Shown here: positions 1 through 6,811 of the stretch, one piece after another | Layout of the letters: each line of letters starts with the position of its first letter | Numbering within the stretch: position 1 is the first letter of the stretch | Notes under the pieces: model-generated | The model's database searches: none | Told to the model about the DNA's origin: nothing | The model's input: the letters and a program-made list of their open reading frames with translations, nothing else | Made by a program: the position numbers and the translations under genes | NCBI GenBank assembly: GCA_023356515.1 | Contig: JAKQYG010000018.1 | Coordinates: 2,556-19,933, forward strand | From: Trichodesmium sp. MAG_R04 | Lineage (GTDB): Bacteria > Cyanobacteriota > Cyanobacteriia > Cyanobacteriales > Microcoleaceae | Direction: 5' to 3' | DNA: 17,378 bases

Positions 1-1
1 T

Positions 2-991
2 TATTTAAATTTAAATGCTCAATCCAAATTTACAGCTCTAACTGAGTTTTTAGATGATATTTATGGCAGTAGAAGTTGGCAGGTAAAATCTGCTGCCAAG
101 CATTTACCACAAGATATTTTGGATTATTCGGAAAAAGACCGAATAGATTTGTTGCTGGGTCTCTGGAATAATTGTGGTTATGCTCAGGAAAAGTTTCTCT
201 ATTATCGGAGTTTTTCTCCTCGATTATTATCGCAAATTGGCAAGCTTTTAGGAAGTTTGAAAATTGATTATTATCTGGCGGATAATTATGTTGGAGTTGC
301 TAACAAGTCTCGGTTTTTTTATCTATTGAGAAACTCTCAAATGCCAAACCAACAAAAAGAAGAAATTAGGGAAAGTTATCTACCTATTTCCTCTTTGACT
401 TTGGCAGCTGGTTTAAAGAATTTGATTTTTCAGACGGATAGTTCGAGCCGGAAAATCATGGAGTCTTTCCTAGGAAAAGCGAGTTTATTTAAACAGACCA
501 ATTTCTCATATATACCTAAGTGGGAAAATAGGGAAAAAGTCAGAGAAAACCATCTGCAGATTTCCCCTTTCACTTTGAAAACTAATTTAGAAAATTCGAT
601 TTTTCAGACGGATATTTCGAGTCGGAAAACTTTGGAGTCTTTCCTAGGAAAAGCGAGTTTATTTAAACAGACCAATTTCTCATATATACCTAAGTGGGAA
701 AATAGGGAAAAAGTCAGAGAAAACCATCTACAGATTTCCCCTTTCACTTTGAAAACTAATTTAGAAAATTCGATTTTTCAGACGGATATTTCGAGTCGGA
801 AAACCTTGGAGTCTTTCCTAGGAAAAGCGAGTTTATTTAAACAGAAAATCTACGAAAAAACTTATTTGCAAGATGCCAGACTTGTGTATGTTACCTCTGT
901 GGAAGAAGCAGGAGAAGCAGAATGTTTTGATTTAGAAATGGAAGACCAAAGCTCACCTTATTTCTTAGCCGAAGGAGTAGTAGTTCATAAT
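2..991 (+). other. Intein 1 of DnaE (C-terminal portion; N-terminal splicing block outside window)
   Basis: Self-splicing protein element inserted in DnaE. The C-terminal splice junction reads VVVHN followed by Cys+1 of the extein at 992. Before it come the block F-like residues ECFDLEM...SPYFLAEG. The first part (about 62-330) resembles a LAGLIDADG (DOD) homing endonuclease: KHLPQDIL, then LLLGLWNNCGY where a functional motif would end in DADG or similar, then SFSPRLLSQIGKLLGSLKI. The acidic catalytic residue of that motif is not visible, so the nuclease is probably dead. Between endonuclease and splicing domain lies a tandem repeat (461-844). The Asn-Cys junction and penultimate His are intact, so splicing looks possible provided the upstream half is too. 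A split intein cannot be excluded, but the frame is open to the window edge. Confidence 0.9.
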
Positions 992-3454
992 TGTTACCAA
1001 GAGCAAATTATGAAAATGGCTCAAGATTTGGCAGGATATTCTTTGGGAGAAGCAGATTTATTACGCCGTTGTTTAAGTGGTTCGACAAAAGTAATAGATG
1101 CAGCAACAGGTAACTTAGTTAGTCTGAAAGAAATAGCTAGCAAACCCGAGTATTGGTTGAGTCGAAAAGTCTTTTCTTTAGATATCAAAAGTCAACAAAT
1201 TGTGCAACAACCAATAACAGAAATTTATTTTAATGGTGTGCGAGATGTTTGGGAAATTACTACTCGTACAAACCGGAAAATTCGTGCTACACACGACCAC
1301 CTTTTTTATACAGTTTTAGGATGGAAACCTTTAAAAGATTTTTCCCTAGGCGATCGCTTAGGTTTACCAAGTAAAATTCCGATTAATCATAGCAGTCAAA
1401 TATCTGATGCTCAAATTACAGAGTGTGAGGATATGCTCAAGTTTTGTGAATTGATACAGCCATATTTGAATAGTTATAAACAGCAGCTTTCTCAAAGTTG
1501 TTATTTAGTTATCAAAGATAAGGAAAATAATCAATCTAAACATTGTCTAACTCCAGAAATTATTACCCTAATTGCAAAAATTCAAAAAGCTAGTGTTATG
1601 ACTAGGGTAGCAATAGATAAAGCTGTAGGTATATGTCGTGGCAAAATCTCATCAGGTTTGAATTTTCAAAACACCTCAACCCATAGTTTATCCCCTAATA
1701 AAATTAATAATTTGGCAACGGCTTTTGCAGATGAAGAGTTAATGTCAAGAACTAATTCTGAAGTGTTTTGGGATGAAATTACTTCTATAGAATATATTGG
1801 CAAAGAAGAAGTTTTTGATTTGACAATTCCCGAAACTCATAACTTCATTGCCAATGATTTTATAGTTCATAACTGCATGGGTAAAAAGAAGGTATCCGAA
1901 ATGGAGAAACACCGAGAAATATTTATTGACGGTGCGACTAAAAGAGGAGTTCCTTCTCCAGTGGCAAAAGATTTGTTTGAGCAGATGATTAAATTTGCTG
2001 AATATTGTTTTAATAAATCTCATTCTACTGCTTATGCTTATGTGGCTTATCAAACTGCTTATTTAAAAGCTAATTATCCAGTTGAATATATGGCAGCTTT
2101 ACTAACTGCTAATAGTGGCGACCAAGATAAAGTACAAAAATATATTGCTAATTGTCAGAAGTCTAATATCGAAGTTGAACCGCCGAATATTAATCAGTCG
2201 GAAGTAGATTTTACTCCTTTGCCAATAATAGCTACAGGAGAAACAAAAAATAAAATTTTATTTGGATTATCCGCAGTCAAAAATGTAGGTGAAGGGGCAA
2301 TAGAAGCAATTTTAAATGCAAGAAAAAAATCGGGAGAATTTAAGTCTTTAGCCGATCTCTGTGACCGTGTTAATCTTAATGCTCTTAATAGCCGTACTTT
2401 AGAATCTTTAATTAAATGTGGAGCTTTCGATAAAATTGAACCAAACCGTCACCAATTAATTAAAAATTTAGAAGGTGTAATAAAATGGGCACAAGATAGA
2501 AATAAAGACCGTAATATGGGACAGTTAAGTTTATTTGATATTCCTGAAACAACAATGCCAGCTTTTGATTCTTCTCCCAAATATTCCAATGTTTCAGACT
2601 TTTCAGCTAAAGAAAAATTGCAGTATGAAAAAGAAATTCTAGGATTTTATGTATCTGACCATCCTCTCAAATATGCACAGGAACAAAATAAAATTTTAGA
2701 TGCTATTTCTATCGCTCAAATGAAGGAAAAAAAATCAAATTCTAAGATAAAATTAGTAGTAATGTTAGCTGGAATTAAACCTCATGTCACGAAAAAAGGC
2801 GATCCCATGGCATTTCTACAATTAGAAGATATGACTGGGCAAGTAGATGCGGTAGTTTTTTCTAAAATATATGAACAAATTAAAGATTTACTGACAGAAA
2901 ATTCTCTTTTAGTCTTGAATGGAAAAGTTGACAAGAAGGATGACGAAAGTCAATTGTTAATAGATAGTGCAGAAGGATTGGAAAAGGTAATGGCAGATGC
3001 AGTTGAAAAACAGGAAAAATCAGGGACAGAATTATATAATTATCAAAATGAGTCAAGAGATGGAGAGATAAAAATTAATCAATCTGCTACAAAAGCAGAA
3101 ACACTAGTAGAGCAATTAGAGAGTCAAAAAAATCTTTGGAAAAAAGTTGCTGAATTATTAATAACTAAAAATGGTTCTGCTAAACAAAGACAAATAATTA
3201 TCTTGCAACTATCAGTAGATCTGATTCCTGAAGATAATTCTTTGTTTGAAGAAATTCAAGCTATTTTGAAAGAACAATCTTCTGGGGATATGGAAAAAGC
3301 AAAGGTGGCAATAGGAGCATTAATATTTGATGATAAACAGCAAATATTAGTACAATTCGGTCGGGAATTTTGGGTAGAAGGTGGGGAGGCAACGATTAAT
3401 CGCTTTAAAGCTAAAGAGCTGGAAGCAAAATTATTGCCTACTAACATTATTTGA
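2..3454 (+). CDS. dnaE: DNA polymerase III alpha subunit, 3' part, with two in-frame inteins
   Basis: Catalytic subunit of the replicative DNA polymerase. The frame is open from base 2, so the true start and the PHP/palm part lie upstream; the TTG at 119 is only an internal codon. Order seen: C-terminal part of intein 1 (2-991), 26 extein residues (992-1069, C-Y-Q-E-Q-I-M-K-M-A..., the finger region), complete intein 2 (1070-1873), then 526 residues of extein (1874-3451). The last block has the family motifs CMGKKK and KFAEYCFNKSHSTAYAYV, helix-hairpin-helix-like sequence (GLSAVKNVGEGAI), a beta-clamp binding motif QLSLFDI near 2522-2542, an OB fold (about 2740-2990) and a C-terminal tail. 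If both inteins splice, a contiguous polymerase results. The KFAEY/CFNK junction at 2005/2006, which carries the split DnaE intein in many cyanobacteria, is uninterrupted here. The TGA stop is shared with the end of an IS-like remnant. Certain as DnaE; splicing is inferred. Confidence 0.96.
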   Translation, partial: YLNLNAQSKFTALTEFLDDIYGSRSWQVKSAAKHLPQDILDYSEKDRIDLLLGLWNNCGYAQEKFLYYRSFSPRLLSQIGKLLGSLKIDYYLADNYVGVANKSRFFYLLRNSQMPNQQKEEIRESYLPISSLTLAAGLKNLIFQTDSSSRKIMESFLGKASLFKQTNFSYIPKWENREKVRENHLQISPFTLKTNLENSIFQTDISSRKTLESFLGKASLFKQTNFSYIPKWENREKVRENHLQISPFTLKTNLENSIFQTDISSRKTLESFLGKASLFKQKIYEKTYLQDARLVYVTSVEEAGEAECFDLEMEDQSSPYFLAEGVVVHNCYQEQIMKMAQDLAGYSLGEADLLRRCLSGSTKVIDAATGNLVSLKEIASKPEYWLSRKVFSLDIKSQQIVQQPITEIYFNGVRDVWEITTRTNRKIRATHDHLFYTVLGWKPLKDFSLGDRLGLPSKIPINHSSQISDAQITECEDMLKFCELIQPYLNSYKQQLSQSCYLVIKDKENNQSKHCLTPEIITLIAKIQKASVMTRVAIDKAVGICRGKISSGLNFQNTSTHSLSPNKINNLATAFADEELMSRTNSEVFWDEITSIEYIGKEEVFDLTIPETHNFIANDFIVHNCMGKKKVSEMEKHREIFIDGATKRGVPSPVAKDLFEQMIKFAEYCFNKSHSTAYAYVAYQTAYLKANYPVEYMAALLTANSGDQDKVQKYIANCQKSNIEVEPPNINQSEVDFTPLPIIATGETKNKILFGLSAVKNVGEGAIEAILNARKKSGEFKSLADLCDRVNLNALNSRTLESLIKCGAFDKIEPNRHQLIKNLEGVIKWAQDRNKDRNMGQLSLFDIPETTMPAFDSSPKYSNVSDFSAKEKLQYEKEILGFYVSDHPLKYAQEQNKILDAISIAQMKEKKSNSKIKLVVMLAGIKPHVTKKGDPMAFLQLEDMTGQVDAVVFSKIYEQIKDLLTENSLLVLNGKVDKKDDESQLLIDSAEGLEKVMADAVEKQEKSGTELYNYQNESRDGEIKINQSATKAETLVEQLESQKNLWKKVAELLITKNGSAKQRQIIILQLSVDLIPEDNSLFEEIQAILKEQSSGDMEKAKVAIGALIFDDKQQILVQFGREFWVEGGEATINRFKAKELEAKLLPTNII
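461..844 (+). repeat. 174-bp (58-codon) tandem repeat inside intein 1
   Basis: Copy 1 is 461-634, copy 2 is 635-808, and a third partial copy of 36 bp is 809-844. Copies 1 and 2 differ at only two bases (ctg/cta and act/acc), both synonymous. Each unit encodes 58 residues beginning ESFLGKASLFKQTNF and ending TDISSRKTL. A diverged half unit (371-460, encoding RESYLPISSLTL...SSRKIM, 18 of 31 residues alike) precedes the array and suggests what it grew from. The period is a multiple of three, so changes in copy number keep the DnaE frame. It lies between the degenerate endonuclease and the C-terminal splicing blocks. Confidence 0.95.
992..1069 (+). other. 26-residue DnaE extein bridge between two inteins
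   Basis: These codons give C-Y-Q-E-Q-I-M-K-M-A-Q-D-L-A-G-Y-S-L-G-E-A-D-L-L-R-R, which matches the conserved DnaE stretch that in E. coli runs from VYQEQ to DMLRRA just before MGKKK. It is the only polymerase sequence between the two inteins. Its first residue is the Cys+1 nucleophile of intein 1, and it ends immediately before Cys1 of intein 2. Both splicing reactions must work for the conserved finger region to be joined. Confidence 0.93.
1070..1873 (+). other. Intein 2 of DnaE, complete, 268 residues, apparently lacking a functional endonuclease
   Basis: Starts with Cys1 in CLSGSTKVIDAATG (block A). Block B is TNRKIRATHDHLFYT with the TxxH residues, followed by GWKPLKDFSLGDRLGL. The C-terminal side has EEVFDLTIPETHNFIANDF (block F) and ends IVHN, followed by Cys+1 in CMGKKK at 1874. 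All expected splicing residues (Cys1, block B Thr and His, penultimate His, terminal Asn, Cys+1) are present. About 130 residues lie between the N- and C-terminal splicing regions, more than a minimal intein needs, but no LAGLIDADG motif is visible; this may be a decayed endonuclease or an unrelated linker. A HIP1 palindrome sits within it at 1350. Confidence 0.93.
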
Positions 3455-3485
3455 CATCCTCCCCGGCCTAAAGGCACTGGGCTTC

Positions 3486-3608
3486 CTACTGAGCCCTAGC
3501 TCCTCGGCGGGTTGACGTTTCACGGGCTGCCGCTACTTTGGCAGTAGTCTTACACTTGCCGACCCGTCCGTTTTTTGTCTCGGTATGCCCACCCGCGACT
3601 AATATATT
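3486..3608 (-). pseudogene. tnpB C-terminal remnant (IS200/IS605 family OrfB)
   Basis: The minus-strand frame ending at TAG (3486-3488) reads NILVAGGHTETKNGRVGKC then KTTAKVAAARETSTRRGARAQ. From general knowledge this resembles the poorly conserved tail found after the zinc-finger and NIL segment of cyanobacterial TnpB proteins, ending in an E-x-S-T-R type motif. Upstream of the Asn codon the frame continues but no longer resembles TnpB (no CxxC, no RuvC motif), so the rest of the gene is deleted. The tail is followed by the IS right-end hairpin, the usual order in such elements. The assignment rests on recognition of a short tail. Confidence 0.5.
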
Positions 3609-3667
3609 TCCTGTGAAGTAAAAACCATGATAACATGACCTGTGAAAATAAAATCAACTAAAAAGTT

Positions 3668-3702
3668 GCCCGCTTATGGGCGAGGCTTTAAAGCCAATTT
3701 TT
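3668..3702 (+). terminator. Two adjacent hairpins followed by a short T run, upstream of ndhD
   Basis: GCCC-gcttat-GGGC (3668-3681) is followed by the perfect 12-bp palindrome GGCTTTAAAGCC (3684-3695) and AATTTTT (3696-3702). This could end transcription coming from dnaE before ndhD. The T run is short, and the structure may instead be the left-end hairpin of the IS-derived segment, so the terminator role is tentative. Confidence 0.4.
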
Positions 3703-3772
3703 GCTATATATTCTAATAAGTGATTTTTAGTTAATCAATTTGTATATTGCCATTGAAGGAAAATATAAATAA

Positions 3773-5305
3773 ATGCTCAATATTCTCATCTTGGTACCAC
3801 TAATTGGTGCTGGTATCATTGGTTTTTGGCCAAGTCACCTATCCCCAAAATTGGCCCGCCAACTCGCTCTAATAGTGGCCATTATTAGTCTTTTATGGTC
3901 TTTGGTACTACTTGCCCAATTTAATCCACAAGATCCAAATCAACAATTTGTGGTTCTAGTTCCCTGGATAGATTCCCTAGGCTTGAGCTACTCCTTAGGA
4001 ATAGACGGTTTATCTCTACCATTAGTAGTGTTAAACGGTATATTAACCGCTATTGCCATCTATGCCACAGACGAATCAATTAACAGACCTCGTCTTTATT
4101 ACTCCTTAATACTACTATTGGCACTCAGTGTATTTGGAGCCTTTCTTGCTCAAGATTTACTACTGTTTTTCATTTTTTATGAACTGGAACTCATTCCCTT
4201 ATACCTATTAATTGGAATTTGGGGAGGATTAAAACGGGGTTACGCATCCACTAAATTTCTCATTTATACAGCAATTTCAGGAATATTAATCCTAGCAGGC
4301 TTTCTGGGAATAGTTTGGTTAAGTGGTTCCTCGAATTTTGCTTACGACCAAGCAGTTGCCCATGCCTTACCTTTAGGAACTCAACTATTATTATTAGGAG
4401 CAATAATTATCGGGTTTGGAATTAAAATTCCCCTGGTTCCCTTCCATACATGGCTGCCAGATGCCCATGTTGAAGCCTCCACACCAATTTCTGTACTCTT
4501 AGCAGGAGTGCTCTTAAAACTAGGAACTTATGGGTTACTAAGATTTGGATTAAATATGTTACCTGAAGCTTGGGTATATGTTTCTCCCTGGTTAGCAGCA
4601 TGGGCAGTAGTAAGTGTGCTTTACGGTTCATTTAATGCGATCGCCCAAAAAGACATGAAAAAGATGGTAGCCTACAGTTCAGTTGGTCACATGGGTTACA
4701 TTTTGTTAGCTAGTGCAGCAGCAACTTCCCTCAGCATTTTGGGCACAGTGCTTCAAATGATTAGCCATGGTCTAATTTCAGCCCTACTATTTTTATTAGT
4801 GGGAGTAGTCTACAAAAAAACTGGTACACGGGATATAAATGTATTACGAGGTTTGTTAAACCCAGAACAAGGTTTACCAATGATTGGCAGTCTAATGATT
4901 TTAGGAGTCATGGCAAGTGCTGGTATTCCAGGAATGGTTGGGTTTATTTCCGAGTTTTTAGTATTTAGAGGCAGTTTCAATATTTTTACAGTACCAACTC
5001 TATTATGTATGATTGGAACAGGATTAACATCGGCCTATTTCTTACTTTTAGTTAACCGAGTATTTTTTGGTCGGTTATCTGAAATAGCAATAAATCTGCC
5101 TTCAGTAAAATGGTCGGATAGAATACCAGCAATTATTTTAGCAGTTCTAATTGTTATTTTAGGAATACAGCCTAACTGGGTAGTGCGTTGGACTGAAACT
5201 GAAGCAAACAGTATGAGCGTAAGCAAAGTCATATTATCACAGGTAGTTAATAAATCTGCAACTACTACTCCATCTCTACTTATTAAGTCATTTCATGGAA
5301 GTTAA
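3773..5305 (+). CDS. ndhD: NAD(P)H-quinone oxidoreductase (NDH-1) subunit D, CO2-uptake type (NdhD4-like)
   Basis: Membrane proton-pumping subunit of thylakoid NDH-1, homologous to NuoM. The 510-residue product is highly hydrophobic with about 14 predicted membrane segments. Expected pump residues are visible: Glu137 in FFIFYELEL, Lys218 in GFGIKIPLVPFHTWLPDAH, Lys249 in GVLLKLGTYG, His332 in MISHGL and Glu394 in FISEF. The loop AIAQKDMKKMVAYSSVGHMG is typical of the family. ATG 3773 follows AAGGA (3756-3760) at 12 nt, a slightly long but usable ribosome site. The cup/chp gene 79 bp downstream indicates a specialised CO2-uptake complex (NdhD3 or NdhD4) rather than respiratory NdhD1/2. The shorter Cup partner favours the NdhD4/CupB (constitutive) form, an inference. 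Unlike many ndhF-ndhD-cup clusters, no ndhF lies upstream: dnaE and an IS remnant do. Confidence 0.95.
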   Translation: MLNILILVPLIGAGIIGFWPSHLSPKLARQLALIVAIISLLWSLVLLAQFNPQDPNQQFVVLVPWIDSLGLSYSLGIDGLSLPLVVLNGILTAIAIYATDESINRPRLYYSLILLLALSVFGAFLAQDLLLFFIFYELELIPLYLLIGIWGGLKRGYASTKFLIYTAISGILILAGFLGIVWLSGSSNFAYDQAVAHALPLGTQLLLLGAIIIGFGIKIPLVPFHTWLPDAHVEASTPISVLLAGVLLKLGTYGLLRFGLNMLPEAWVYVSPWLAAWAVVSVLYGSFNAIAQKDMKKMVAYSSVGHMGYILLASAAATSLSILGTVLQMISHGLISALLFLLVGVVYKKTGTRDINVLRGLLNPEQGLPMIGSLMILGVMASAGIPGMVGFISEFLVFRGSFNIFTVPTLLCMIGTGLTSAYFLLLVNRVFFGRLSEIAINLPSVKWSDRIPAIILAVLIVILGIQPNWVVRWTETEANSMSVSKVILSQVVNKSATTTPSLLIKSFHGS

Positions 5306-5384
5306 CTCCTTCTTAAAAGCTCTAAGAAAGAAATTCATGGGTTAAGATTTTATATAAAATTTGAGATTCACAAAAATTAAGTTT

Positions 5385-6518
5385 ATGAAAAAAAACATTT
5401 TAAAATCTACAACAATTCATCCGCTTTCAAATTATATTGATCGTTTAAAATCTGGTCAAGCTTTACTCAAAGATACTCCAGAAAATGTCTTAGAAGTTGT
5501 CGGAATTTTAAAAAGTTACGGCATTGTATTAGATGCTTATTCCAAAAATCTTAATTACATTGCCGAATATCAATTTTTAGAAATGTTTCCCTTTTTCAAA
5601 TACTTCAATGGTAAAATTTCATTAGGTAAATTACTCAAATTTTTGTGGCATGATAGAATCAATTATGAATATGCAGAATATTGCATGAGGGGAATGTTAT
5701 GGCATGGAGGCGGAGGTCTGGATAAATATTTGGATTCAGCTGAATTTAAAGAACTAGCAAAAGTAGCAATAGATGCAACAATTACAGGCAATTTGATGTT
5801 AATGCCACTTAATCAATTATTTCCAGAATTCTTGCCAGAAATGGTACGTCAACAAGCTTATTACAGTGGTCTAGGTCAATTTTGGCGGGTAATGAGTGAT
5901 ATTTTTATCACCCTATCTGATCAATATGACCAAGGCGCAATAACATCTATTCCGCAAGTAGTAGATCATGTTTTATCAGGGTTAGTTGCAGCGGCAAATT
6001 TACCAATTACCTTTGCTGTAAATATTAAAGGTAAATGTTATGAAATAATTCCGAAGTCAGTTGGTTTAACCTTTTTAGCAGATACAGCGGTTCCCTATGT
6101 CGAAGCAGTTTTCTTTCGAGGAACACCGTTTCTAGGAACAATTTCATATAATGCTCAATCTCAACAAATTGATTCTGATCAAAGTCAATTTACTTATGGT
6201 GCTTTGTATGCCGATCCTTTACCTATTGGTGGTGCGGGAATTCCACCTACATTATTAATGCAAGATATGCGACATTTTTTACCAGATTATCTGTTAGAAT
6301 TCTATCAAAAAACTAACCGAAGTACAGATAATCTACGAGTAAAAATTTGTGCAACTTTTCAGAAATCAATGTTTTGTGTAACAACGGCAGCAGTTTTGGG
6401 CTTAGTACCTCATCCTTTAGATACAGAAGACCCAGATCAACAAATAGAAAATCAAGCCTACTTGGAAGGTTGGATGGATAGATTTTTAACATCAAGACTA
6501 GAGTTTGTTAATAGTTAG
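5385..6518 (+). CDS. cupB: CO2 hydration protein CupB/ChpX-like
   Basis: A soluble subunit that docks on specialised NDH-1 (NdhD3/F3 or NdhD4/F4) and is thought to convert CO2 to bicarbonate at the thylakoid surface, coupled to electron transport. The 377-residue product carries family-typical stretches: HPLSNYIDRLKSGQALL near the N-terminus, LWHDRINYEYAEYCMRGMLWHGGGG (split here as LWHDRINYEYAEYC and MRGMLWHGGGG) around residues 88-111, and TYGALYADPLPIGGAGIPPTL late. The His/Arg cluster in the second stretch is a candidate for the zinc site, but I cannot assign ligands from sequence alone. ATG 5385 was preferred over the in-frame TTG at 5361; neither has a strong ribosome site. Length fits CupB better than the longer CupA. 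It follows ndhD by 79 bp with no terminator between, so cotranscription is likely. Confidence 0.9.
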   Translation: MKKNILKSTTIHPLSNYIDRLKSGQALLKDTPENVLEVVGILKSYGIVLDAYSKNLNYIAEYQFLEMFPFFKYFNGKISLGKLLKFLWHDRINYEYAEYCMRGMLWHGGGGLDKYLDSAEFKELAKVAIDATITGNLMLMPLNQLFPEFLPEMVRQQAYYSGLGQFWRVMSDIFITLSDQYDQGAITSIPQVVDHVLSGLVAAANLPITFAVNIKGKCYEIIPKSVGLTFLADTAVPYVEAVFFRGTPFLGTISYNAQSQQIDSDQSQFTYGALYADPLPIGGAGIPPTLLMQDMRHFLPDYLLEFYQKTNRSTDNLRVKICATFQKSMFCVTTAAVLGLVPHPLDTEDPDQQIENQAYLEGWMDRFLTSRLEFVNS

Positions 6519-6811
6519 TATTGTCTGTTATGGCAGCTACAATAAATATCTTATACAAATTTGGGGTTGTTTATCATAAACCCTTGATACACTCCAAAAA
6601 GCAAATGTTAAGTTAGAAAGTCTTGTTCTAGTTAAATATTAAATGTTAAATAATTAACTAAATGTTGGCAGAAAACCCTCGTTGTCTCGTAAGGGCAGCG
6701 TTGGGAGAATGTCAAATTATATCCGGTAACATTGTTTGTGTATAAGATATAAGTCACAAGATGAAAAATATATATCCTAGAAATAGTTTGATATTTCTCA
6801 AAAGTACCAAA
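6519..6811. other. Intergenic region cupB-amiC, 293 bp
   Basis: Very AT-rich and without a coding frame I can support. It contains a 13-bp palindrome GTTTATCATAAAC (6569-6581) flanked by GGGG and CC but with no T run, and an IS-end-like stretch (6671-6717, listed separately). The amiC promoter should lie here, but no -10/-35 pair stands out. An in-frame ATG at 6761 is an alternative amiC start. Confidence 0.6.
6671..6717 (+). mobile_element. Possible second IS200/IS605-type right-end remnant
   Basis: The 14-mer GGAGAATGTCAAAT (6704-6717) differs at one base from GGAGGATGTCAAAT, the end of the dnaE-flanking IS remnant (minus strand, 3462-3449). It is preceded by AACCCTCG...GTAAGGG, a weak hairpin in the position where these elements carry their right-end stem. 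It is in the opposite orientation to the copy after dnaE. No transposase remnant is visible beside it, so it may be a solo end, a MITE fragment or chance similarity. Confidence 0.35.

Larger units (their letters stand above)
3451..3702 (-). mobile_element. Decayed IS200/IS605-type element or derived MITE; right end at 3451
   Basis: Read on the minus strand, the segment ends ...GGAGGATGTCAAAT, the style of right end found after cyanobacterial IS605-type tnpB genes, with TCAA as the probable cleavage tetranucleotide (plus-strand 3451-3454). Subterminal sequence can form hairpins (CCCAGTGCCTTTAGGCCGGGG, imperfect; CTGCC...GGCAG near 3527-3545). The part from 3455 to about 3600 is clearly richer in G+C than its AT-rich surroundings. 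It contains the last 40 codons of a tnpB-like gene. The other boundary is uncertain: the hairpins at 3668-3695 could be the left end of a small derivative of about 250 bp, or host sequence. No transposase long enough to be active is present. Confidence 0.6.

Noticed and set aside
119..121. TTG as start of a dnaE gene beginning inside the window
   Set aside because: The same frame is open and intein-like upstream to base 2, so it is an internal codon of a longer precursor.
461..844. CRISPR-like repeat
   Set aside because: The units are 174 bp, directly adjacent, have no spacers and are translated in frame within the intein.
1745..2053. Minus-strand open frame across the intein 2/extein junction of dnaE
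   Set aside because: It lies wholly antisense to conserved DnaE and intein motifs and resembles no family.
5361..5384. TTG start adding eight residues to CupB
   Set aside because: ATG 5385 leads directly into family-like sequence, and the TTG has no ribosome site to favour it.
6569..6581. GTTTATCATAAAC as a terminator for cupB
   Set aside because: The loop would be very small and no T run follows; kept only as a noted palindrome.
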